A model generated the notes under the pieces. That model searched no databases. It saw nothing but the letters and a program-made list of their open reading frames with translations, and was not told where the DNA came from. Source: Tupaia tana (lineage: Eukaryota; Chordata; Mammalia; Scandentia; Tupaiidae). From it: a stretch of 64,000 bases of DNA. The stretch covers positions 26,536,452 to 26,600,451 of the forward strand of contig JAKSZU010000018.1 of the NCBI GenBank assembly GCA_026018925.1. Reading direction: 5' to 3'. A program made the translations under genes and the position numbers. Below are positions 22,301 through 30,804 of this stretch, in pieces; position 1 is the stretch's first letter; every line of letters starts with the position of its first letter.

Positions 22301-22867
22301 CAAATGTGTTTTAGGGATTAATGCTTTTAGACATTTATTCTCCCATTGTAAAACAAAGAAAAAGTGGAGGGAGTTTAAAAAGTAAGAAAAGGTGCAAAAA
22401 GTTTTGTTTTAAATATAACAATGCAATAGGATAAGTTAATCTAGAAAAGTCTATGTATGTTTCTAAATAAGACTTCAAACAGCATAATATATGACAGTAA
22501 TGCTTTATATTGTCAGTTTGTGCTAAAAAAGTACACAGTGAATTAAAAATAAACAAATTTGACAAAGTTAGCAAAAAGTCCTTACAGACAAATCACTGGA
22601 TGACATGCACGTTCTCCATGAGAACCAGTGCATTCCTTTCTCTGTAGAATGCCCACCATAATCTCTAAATTAAATAGCTCGAAGATCTACTACTTTAGTA
22701 ATTTTGAGTGAGTAATTTTGTAGAAGAGAGTTTGAAACCTTATTGGGAAAAAACACAAAAGGCAAGAATGGTGAATTGTTAACCCCTAACATAATGTCAT
22801 GTCATTGTTTTTTCCCTCTATTCATCAATGATTATAACACAAAATAGCATAAAAAACAATCGTATAC

Positions 22868-23142
22868 GGGAACCAGCAGTTAGCGTAATGGCTATGTCGC
22901 TGGACTCCCACGTAGTCGACCGCGGTTCGCATCCCGGACCCGGTGGCTTAAAACTCACGCCGGGCGCGTGTGCATGCGTGCCCAAGATCCCGAGAGGAGA
23001 ATGGAGGAGAAGGGATTGCGGCGTGACCATCCCCTCTGGGGGGTGATTTCTCGCTTTCTGTCTCTATGACTCTCTCTGTCTGTCTGGCGAGTGCACGCAC
23101 CCTATAGCGAAAAACCTCTCCAAAAAAAAAAAAAAAAAAAAA
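22868..23142 (+). mobile_element. tRNA-SINE A, long form, young copy (best reference copy)
   Basis: The least decayed full-length copy: intact box-A-like TTAGCGTAATGG, box-B-like GGTTCGCATCC, CCCGAGAGGAGAATGG, CT block, CCCTATAGCGAAAAACCTCTCC and A-tail. A perfect 10-bp duplication AACAATCGTA lies at 22855-22864 and 23144-23153. Confidence 0.96.
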
Positions 23143-23509
23143 GAACAATCGTAGAGTATCGTATAGTATTTTCTGAAAACAGGAATAAATAAACCATGTG
23201 ACTATAAGAATACAAAACAATAAAATCCTGAGTCACCTTGTTGAGGGTAACAGGCATTTATCCATTTAAAACTTCAATTTTAATCAACAAAGTGGAGCTT
23301 CTTTATTATTAGTTTCTAAATTTGTGATAAGTTTATTATATATGCAAAATTTATAGCATTATGTGCCCAGCAATTTCCATTTTCAGAATATGAGAGCATA
23401 TATATTTTCAGTGGAACAAAATTCTTGATCTAGCATTTTTCTGTATAAACAACCATTCTTAGAAAAATAATTGTTAATGTTTTGTTTTATGGAAAACTCC
23501 CTAAGTGCC

Positions 23510-23720
23510 TAAACAATTGAGAATAGCCACCATTTACTAAACATCTAATATATATAAAATATTCTTCACACATATTGTATTATTCCTCACAAAAAAGGTG
23601 TGCATTACTGTGCCAATTTTTTTTTATAAATGAGGAAAGTAAGTGTCAATATATTAAGTAGCATGTTCAATATCAGAATATTAGTCTAAAACAGATAATT
23701 CTTGGGTATTACACTGATTT
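23510..23720 (-). repeat. MIR/L2-like ancient fragment
   Basis: CATTTACTAAACATCTAATATATATAAAATATTCTTCAC, ATTATTCCTCACAAAAAAGGTGTGCATTACTG and ATAAATGAGGAAAGTAAGTGTC follow antisense MIR order. Confidence 0.6.
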
Positions 23721-23950
23721 TCAAAGGGAAAAAAACTATAAATAATTTACATAAAAACAAAATAAGAATAAATCTTTCATCTGTCCTTTTCTCTGGGAAT
23801 TAATTTTCATTATCTAACCAGAGTGAATTTGTCATTATTTATTTATGATTTTTAATTGACAAATTATAATTGCATACATTTATGGAGTAAAATATGATGT
23901 TTTGTGCATGCATACAATGTGAAATGATCATATCAGTCTAATTAACATTA

Positions 23951-24035
23951 CCCATTATAATACATTATAACATTATATATTATACATTATAACATATAAC
24001 ATAGATACATTATATATAACACATTATAACATAAT
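23951..24035. repeat. Short (ACATTATA)-type tandem repeat
   Basis: Recurrent TACATTATAACAT words inside the L1 3' UTR replace part of the expected sequence, indicating local slippage. Confidence 0.75.
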
Positions 24036-25528
24036 AGCCATTGATTATAGTCATTCTGACAGGTGTGCTGTGATATGTTATTCTTTTAATTTGAATTTTC
24101 CCAAAGATTAGTGATGCTGAGGATTTTTTTCATGAACCTATTGGTCATTCTTCTTTTGAGAAATGTCTGTACAAGTTTTTTTTCTCAATTTTTAATCGGG
24201 TGTTAATTGGGTTGTTTTCCTATTACTAAGTTGAGTTCCTCATATATTTTGATTATTAAATTTTTATAAGATAAGTGATTGGCAAATATTTCATCCTACT
24301 CCATAGATTTTCTCTTCACTTTGTTAATTGTTTCATAGCTGTGCAGAAGCTTTTTAGTTTGCTGCAATTCTAGTTATCTATTTTTACTTTTGTTTCCTAT
24401 GATTTCAGAGTTATTTACAAAAAGAAATTACACAGATCAATGTTGTGTAACTTTTCTTCTGCTTTCTTCTAGTAATTTTACAAATTTATGTCTTATATTT
24501 AAGTTTTTGGTCCATTTGGGTTGATTTTCATACATGGTATAAGATAAAGATCCAATGCCATTCTTTAGAATATGCCTATCCAGTTTTCCCAGTGCCATTA
24601 ATTAAAGAAGCTATTTTTCCCCATTGTGTGTTGGGCACCTTTGTTACAAATCAATTGCCCATAATTTCATGGCCTTATTTCTGAGTTTTCGTTCTATCAC
24701 ATGAGTATATGTGTCTGTTTGAGGCCAATACCATGTTGTTTTGATTATAGTAGCTTTATGTTGATAATATTAATTCTTCTGACCCATGAACACAAGATAT
24801 ATTTTCATTTGTGTATCCTTCAATATTCTTTTATTGGTATTTTTATAGTTTTTATTATACAGATCTTTCACCTCCTTGCATAAATTTACTCCTATGTATT
24901 TAATTTTTTCTGGTTGTTGTAAATGGTGTAGTTTTCTTAACTTCCTTTTCAAATAGGTTGTTGTTAGTGTACAAAACACAACTGATTTTTGCATATTGTT
25001 TTTGTATCCTGCAAGTTTACTGTATTTATCAATTATAACAGTGTTTTGGTGTAATGTTTAGAGTTTTCTTTACATATCATCAGCACACATGTAATTTTGT
25101 TTCTTTCTTTCCTGTTAGAGTGTGTTTTACTCCTTTATATTAACTAATTTGCTGTGGCTAGAACTGCCAGTACTATGTTGATAAGTGGTGAGAATGGGCA
25201 TTCTTGTCTTATTCCTGATGTTAGAGGAAAATCTTTCAACTTTTCACCATTGAGTATGGCAATAGCTATGGGGTTATTATTTATGGTTTTACTGTGTGAG
25301 AGTACATTCTATCTACATCTAAACTGTTGAGAGTTTTTATCATAAAGTGGGTTTAAATTTTATCAGATGCTTTTTCTGCATTAATTGAGATGATCATGTG
25401 TTTTTAGCCTTCACTTTGCTAATGTGGTTTATCAGATTTATACATTTGCATATATTGAATCATCCTTGTATCCCAGGGATAAATCGTATGTGATTATGGT
25501 GAAAAATTATTTTCATGTGTTGTTGAAT

Positions 25529-25812
25529 GAATTTATTTATTTATTTATTTTTATTCATTTATGGAGTGGTTTTTGTTATAGGGCACGTGTGCTCACCAGA
25601 AAGACAGAGCGAGACAAAGAGACAGAAAGCGAGAAATTACCCTCCTGGGGGGATGGCCACGCCACAATCCCTTCTCCTCCATTCTCCTCTGGGGATCTTG
25701 GGCACTCACACACACGCACCTGGCATGAGTTTAAGCCACCGGTCCAGGACTCCAACCACAATTAACTACATGGGAATCCAGCGACATAGCCATCATACCA
25801 ACTGCTGGTCCC
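25529..25812 (-). mobile_element. tRNA-SINE A, long form
   Basis: Inserted in the antisense L1 and bounded by a perfect 15-bp duplication CATGTGTTGTTGAAT (25514-25528, 25813-25827). The tail is (TTTA)n. It has the young-type head AGCGACATAGCCATCATACCAACTGCTGG. Confidence 0.95.
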
Positions 25813-26514
25813 CATGTGTTGTTGAATTTAATTTGGTAGAATTTTGTTGAGAATATTCGTATGTTCATAAGGAATATTAGCCTGTATTTTTCTTTTCTTG
25901 TATATCATTTTCTGGCTATGGTATCAGGGATCTTAAATAAATAGTTGTACAATGCTGGCATTGTACAACTATTTTGAAAGTATTCCATTTCAATCTCTTG
26001 AAAAATTTTAGGAAGCATCGATATTAGTTCTTTAAGTGTGAGGTAGAATTCACCTATGAAACCATTTGGTTCCAGGCTTTTCTTTGATGTAAGAGTATAT
26101 CACTGATTCAACCTCAATATCCTTAATCATTATTTGTTCAGATTTTCTATTTCTTCATGATTCAATTGTTTAAGTTGTGAATGCTTAAGAACTAATCAAC
26201 TTCTTCTAGATTATCCAATTTATTAGCACATAAAAATCCATAATAATTTTATATGACCCTTTATATTGTATGGTACCTGCTCTAATGTCTCTCTCATTCT
26301 GATTTTATTTGTATATTCCTTTTAACCTAGGTAGTCTAACTAAGGATTTTTTCAGTCATTTCAAGAAAATAAGTCTTTATATTAATAACTTATGTGTTAG
26401 TTATTTTATATTTATATTTTATTTATTTTATGTATTTCTGCTCTAATATTTTGTATTTCCTTCTAATAATGGACTTAGTTTTTTTTTTTTCAATTTTACT
26501 TTCTTGAGATTTAA

Positions 26515-26610
26515 TATGATATTATTTATTTAAGATTTTTTTTTAATTGCCATAGGGCATGTGCACTTGCCAAAAAGAAATAGAAAAACAGGCTATTGGG
26601 TCACCCAACT
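26515..26610 (-). mobile_element. tRNA-SINE A, 3' fragment
   Basis: GATTTTTTTTTAATTGCCATAGGGCATGTGCACTTGCC is the reversed SINE 3' block. The tRNA head is absent. Confidence 0.55.
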
Positions 26611-26649
26611 TCTTTTGCATTTAGATTTTTTTTTTGTGGTAGTATTTTT

Positions 26650-26888
26650 TTTTAAAGAGTATTTTTGATAGGGCATGTGCTCACCAGACGGTAGAGAGAA
26701 AGTGAGAAATCATCCCTCAGGGAGGATAACCATGCCTCAATCCCGTCTCCTGCATCCTCCTCCTCTCGGGACCCTGGGCATGCACACACACTCACCTGGT
26801 GTGTTTCTCAAGCCAGCAGATCTGGTACTCAAGTCATGGCCAGACACGTGAGAGTCCAGTGCCTTAACGACTATGTCACCTGCTGGCC
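26650..26888 (-). mobile_element. tRNA-SINE A, long form
   Basis: From TTTTTGATAGGGCATGTGCTCACC through CTCGGGACCCTGGGCATGC to GTCACCTGCTGGCCCC. Older subfamily with the GTGCCTTAACGACTATGTCACC head. Confidence 0.86.
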
Positions 26889-27196
26889 CCTGCTTTGAAA
26901 CTTTAAAAATTTTCTGCAACTACCATAGGTTTTACTTTGTGGTTACCACAAGGTTTACATAAAACATTTTATCCTTATGACAGGTTATTTTAAGCTGATA
27001 ACAATATTAACTACATTTTTTACTCCCTCATAAACTCTGTATTTTCACTTCTTCCAATCTACATTTTATATTCATGTTAAACTTTATATCTTTTCAGAAT
27101 TTGTATTCCTTAATAATGTCTGTAGCTACAATTTTTAAAAATAGTTTTGCTTTGTAACTTTCATACTAGGGAGATTATTTATTTATTTATTTATTT

Positions 27197-27580
27197 CAGC
27201 AATTCCCCCTTTTCTATAGGAGATGTATTTCAAGACCCCAGTGGATACCTAAGGCCACAGATAGTACCAAGCCCTGCACATGTGTGTGTGTATTTTGTTT
27301 GTTTTGGTTTATTGATTCTTGAGATGATTGCAAAGCGACTAATGGCCAAGTAGCTCATATAATATGAATCTGCTGGACAAATGGCTGATTCTTGTCCCAG
27401 ACAGGACCAAGTGGGATGGCACAAGATCTCAAGACACTACTCCAAATCGCACACAATCTAAAACTTTTGAATTGTTTATTTTTGGAGTTTTCCATTTAAT
27501 ATTTTCAAACCATGATAGAACCCAAGTAACTGAAACTTTGGAAAGAGAAACCATGGATAAGGGGAGAAGACTATATTCTT
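27197..27580 (-). mobile_element. Tigger/MER44-type (pogo-like) DNA transposon
   Basis: One end has CAGCAATTCCCCCTTTTCTATAGGAGATGTATTTCAAGACCCCAGTGGATACC. The other has TTTTGAATTGTTTATTTTTGGAGTTTTCCATTTAATATTTTCAAACCATGATAG...AACTGAAACTTTGGAAAGAG...GATAAGGGGAGAAGACTA. These are the reversed and forward ends of mammalian Tigger-derived elements. It is inserted in the antisense L1. The frames inside are non-coding remnants. Strand is uncertain. Confidence 0.75.
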
Positions 27581-27589
27581 AATATGAAT

Positions 27590-27753
27590 ATGTTATTTAA
27601 ACTATTGTGTTTTACTGTGTTTTCATTTTTTTAGTTAGGTCAGACATTTATGTCGTCACTTTGCAGGTTTTTATTTTAGGTTAAGGAATCACTGAGTTCC
27701 TGTAAGGTAGCCGTAGTGGCAATAAATTTGTTTGTTTGTTTGTTTTCTTTTTC
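27590..27753 (-). mobile_element. Old L1 element, antisense, short segment
   Basis: GAATCACTGAGTTCCTGTAAGGTAGCCGTAGTGGCAATAAATTTG continues the antisense L1 text. It resumes beyond the two SINEs at 28164 with TGTGTGTCTGGAAAAGTTTTTATTTC. Confidence 0.7.
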
Positions 27754-27773
27754 TTAGTTTATTTATTTCTTCT

Positions 27774-27939
27774 TTAAAAAAATAATTATTTATTTTATTT
27801 TTTTTCTTTAATTTGACCAGAGAGAGACAGAAAGAGAGAGAGAGGGAAAGTGAGAAAGCAAGCCACCAGGTCCAGGACTTGAACCATGATTGGCCATGTG
27901 GGAATTCAGTACCTTAACCACCACACTACCTGCTGGCCC
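27774..27939 (-). mobile_element. tRNA-SINE A, short form
   Basis: A perfect 20-bp duplication TTAGTTTATTTATTTCTTCT (27754-27773, 27940-27959) flanks it. It landed in the tail of the antisense SINE B that follows. The body runs from TTTAATTTGACCAGAGAGAG to CTGCTGGCCC. Confidence 0.95.
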
Positions 27940-27944
27940 TTAGT

Positions 27945-28163
27945 TTATTTATTTCTTCTATGAGAGAGAGCAAGACAAAAAGAGACAGTGAAGAACCCTC
28001 AACAGAATTTCACAGTATGATCACATCAGCCTTCTCAGTCATCTCAGTCATCTCAATCATGGGTGTACACACCCACGTGTACAGGTGACCTGGGGAAACA
28101 AACCAGTGATCTATATGAATTCAGCCTGGGAAACATTACCATTAAGCCTCTGAGCCGGCCCTG
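27945..28163 (-). mobile_element. tRNA-like SINE B
   Basis: From TATTTCTTCTATGAGAGAGAG through GGGTGTACACACCCACGTGTACAGGTGACCTGGGG to AAGCCTCTGAGCCGGCCC. It shares the GTGTGGGCATGTACACC... layout of the copy at 62728. It sits in the antisense L1. Confidence 0.65.
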
Positions 28164-29821
28164 ATTCCCTTAGTTTTGTGTGTCTGGAAAAGTTTTTATT
28201 TCTTCCTCATTTATAAAGGACAGCTTTTTGGGCAAAGTGTTCTTGGTTGGCATTTTTTACTCCTAGCTCTTGGAATACATCATTCCAGTCTTTGTTGGCC
28301 TACAGGATTTCTGCTGAGAAGTTTTCTGATAGCCATGTTGGAACTTCTTTAAATATGATGTTTCTTATCTCTTGCTGCTATCAAAATTCTTTCTTTGTCT
28401 TAACTTTTAATAATTTGATTATGGTGTGTCTTTGTAAGTTCACTTCTGGGTTTAATTTGATCAAAGACTTCTGTTCTTCCTTTACCTGGTGGTAACTGGG
28501 TTTTATTACCACCAAGAAGTGGAAAATTTCAGCCATTATTTTATTAAATATTTTACCTGGGCCATTTTCACTGTATTCTTCTGGAACTTTTGTTATGCAA
28601 AGATTAAGTCTTTTGAGGGTATCCCATAATTCTCATAGACTTTTTTTTTTTTTTTTTTTTTAGTTCTTTTCTGTTTGCTCCTCTGACTGGATAATTTGAA
28701 ATGCCTTGTCTTCAAGCTCAATGATTCTTTCTTCTAGTTGATTAAGTCTGTTGTGAAGATTTCTATTGAATTTTTCAGTTCAATTATTATATTCTTTGTC
28801 TCTAGAATTTCTATTTTTAAAATTCTTATTCTATTTCTTTGTATAAGTTCTCTTTTTGTTCATAAATTCTTTCCCAAATTTCATTTAATTTTTTATTCAT
28901 ATTTTTGTAGTTCTCTGAAACTATAAAAAAGGCAAATATTTTGAAAAGATTATTTTGCATTATTTTTCAGTTATTTTATAGATTTCTATTTCCTCAGGGT
29001 CTGTTATTGAAACTTGATTTATTTATTTCAGAGAGGTCATAGTTTCACGATTCTTCCTAATTCTTGTGTTTTTACTTTAGTGTTTGAGTATTTGAGGACA
29101 TGACTACTATTTCTGGCCTCTACAGATAGACCTTCACTATTTGTTCAGCCTGGAATTCCGGATAGGTCATTTGAGCAACCACAAATAGGGAAACCTTGCT
29201 TGTGGGTTCTCTAGTTACACTAGGCTGCTGCCTGTGCACTGAGGTCAGTTGTAACTGCTGGCTGTGTTTCCTGGTCCTGTGAGACCATAGCTAGACTCTG
29301 TAGTCAGGGATAGGTTCTGTGGTATTCAGTCTGGACTCTCTGCTCTAGCCACTGTTACACACTTAAGTGTGGGAACAAGGTAACTGGGTTACTTGCAATC
29401 CAGTGAATTAAATGGGCTCTGCAATCACCACTTACTGAGTAGGACTGCAGGACTGGCTAGCAATACCGCTATTTGGAATCTGTAGTAAGCACGGCCATGT
29501 GATAGGCTTTGAGGTTGGGCAAGGTCTCTGGAGCTACAGCTCAGCCACCCTGATAAAGCAGGGCTGGAGACATTGCCCCTCCAAATGTGGAGAATCCTTA
29601 CCATGTAGCATTGTGCCAAGTCAGGGGTAGGGGAAACACAGTCCAAGTGAAACCATTTCTCTTACCATTCAAATATAGTTTTTCTCGGTCAGTTCTGTGG
29701 GTCAAGGGGATGTCTCAGCCTCACTCTGAAGTTCTGATATTCACAAATGTATTAGTATTTGGTTAGTTTCTAGCTGGATATCTTGACACGCGCAGGAGCT
29801 GGAGAACTTCTGTTCTACCAT
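28164..29821 (-). mobile_element. Old L1 element, antisense, 5' portion
   Basis: AAAGGACAGCTTTTTGGGCAAAGTGTTCTTGGTTGGCA, GGATTTCTGCTGAGAAGTTTTCTGATAGCC, CATCTCTTGCTGCTATCAAAATTC and CTCCTCTGACTGGATAATTTGAAATG are familiar antisense L1 words upstream of ORF2. It runs up to the provirus LTR, whose insertion cuts it off. It is non-coding. Confidence 0.8.
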
Positions 29822-30217
29822 TGTCCCGACCCGCGGGACAGTCGAACAGGTTCCCTGGGGGAGGGAGTGAGAGATGGGACAAAAACACACGCACATACAC
29901 TACGAGATGCTGATCAAGTCGTCTTCTTCCGTCTACTTCCGTTTATTGAGGAAAAATGGCGAGTTATATACAGCTGGTGGGCACCAATTGGTTGCCCGAA
30001 ATGCAAATGAGATAGAACAGCATGAACCAGTCATTGATGTGGGCGGATCTCTCCTGTTGCCTAGAAACCCAACCACTTCCGGGGAGAACAGTTGGTCACA
30101 TGATTTCTGAGAAACAGTTTGCTCAGTGAGGAAGTGAAGCCTAATGGTTTCCAAGATGGTGGATAGCTCAAGATGGCGGATAGCTCAAGATGGCTTCTGT
30201 ATGCAGTGCCCTCCACA
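29822..30217 (-). repeat. 3' LTR of the provirus
   Basis: 396 bp, TG...CA. On the minus strand it has a U3 with three 17-bp YY1-like repeats, a TATATAA at 29964-29970 and AATAAA at 29942-29947. It is 97.7% identical to 33394-33789. Confidence 0.97.
30153..30203 (-). promoter_or_regulatory. Triple 17-bp repeat with YY1-like cores (3' LTR)
   Basis: Three units start at 30153, 30170 and 30187, each opening with AAGATGG on the plus strand (CCATCTT in the LTR sense). AAGATGGCGG matches the well-known YY1 core. Binding is inferred from the motif only. Confidence 0.6.
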
Positions 30218-30238
30218 TGTCCCCCTTTTCTATTTTTT
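30218..30238 (-). promoter_or_regulatory. Polypurine tract
   Basis: Read on the minus strand, GAAAAAATAGAAAAGGGGGACA lies directly before the 3' LTR start TGTGGAGG. This is the expected position and composition for the plus-strand DNA primer of a retrovirus. Confidence 0.85.
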
Positions 30239-30508
30239 CAAAGAGAGGAGAAAAACCTGGGGGAATCGTGCCTGTCTTAGGTTGGAGTCGTTTATGGAAC
30301 CATACGTCCATCCTTACCCGTCATTGGAGAGTCCCATAGCTATGATGGGCTTCCTGTCTTAGGTGGAAGGACTGAACAGTTACTGGGTTCATCAGACTCT
30401 CTTACCCGTCTTTGGCTAACCGATTCAGCGCCTCAGGCAGGAGCAATGTCTAGGCTCCGCGATACTCCATCTCCAGGTTGTGGTAGTGGACTTGGATAGG
30501 CTGCATTT
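30239..30508 (-). other. 3' non-coding region between env remnant and polypurine tract
   Basis: No frame is recognised. CCTGTCTTAGGT occurs at 30271 and 30353, and CTTACCCGTC at 30313 and 30401, so the region contains an old, diverged tandem duplication of about 82-88 bp. Confidence 0.6.
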
Positions 30509-30804
30509 TTATGGAATTATCTGTTGTTTAAAGAAAGCCATGAGCTTATTAAAGAGAACAGGCCTCAAAGAGCAAACAATCAGTAAACCCAGAATCAGAC
30601 CAAGTATGGGGAGGATAAAGGGGAAGAGTCCATTCCATGCAGACCATAAGGGATTGTCGGAGAGTTGTCACGAACGATGCTGGACTTGTTGGTGTAAAAG
30701 CAGCAGCGTTCCTGTAAAGCAAGACAGGTACCCCCCTGTTCTGCCAGGAGGAGCGGCACCAGGATCAAAACCAGCAGCAGTAGTGTCGAAGAAGCAAAAC
30801 AGGA
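30509..30804 (-). pseudogene. env: Env remnant: hydrophobic leader-like stretch, CX6CC motif, frameshifted membrane anchor
   Basis: Directly after the stop of the Gag-integrase frame, the same frame continues without an ATG. It shows a leucine-rich hydrophobic stretch (about codons 7-20), then a CX6CC cysteine motif (first Cys at 30724-30726, Cys pair at 30700-30705), the signature of gamma-type and D-type transmembrane subunits. It ends at a stop at 30595-30597. The hydrophobic membrane anchor and a short cytoplasmic tail are in another frame (30649 down to the stop at 30509-30511). The surface subunit, fusion peptide and most of the ectodomain are missing. It is broken in at least two ways and cannot encode an envelope. 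Confidence 0.8.

Larger units (their letters stand above)
23845..27190 (-). mobile_element. Old L1 element, antisense, 3' portion
   Basis: From TTTTTAATTGACAAATTATAATTGCATACATTTATGGAG (L1 3' UTR reversed) through GACAGGTGTGCTGTGATATG, GCAGAAGCTTTTTAGTTTGCTGCAATTC, CCATTGTGTGTTGGGCACC, GAGAATGGGCATTCTTGTCTTATTCC and CTTCTTCTAGATTATCCAATTTATT, this is ORF2 of an old mammalian L1 read backwards. It is interrupted by SINEs (25529-25812, about 26515-26610, 26650-26888) and carries many stops. No protein is possible. Confidence 0.88.

Noticed and set aside
22868..22945. Possible genuine tRNA gene in the best SINE copy
   Set aside because: Box A and box B are present, but the arms do not fold into a clean cloverleaf and the sequence continues directly into the SINE body.
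30153..30203. Cellular CpG-island promoter
   Set aside because: The GC-richer patch belongs to the LTR and is duplicated in the other LTR. No first exon is visible.
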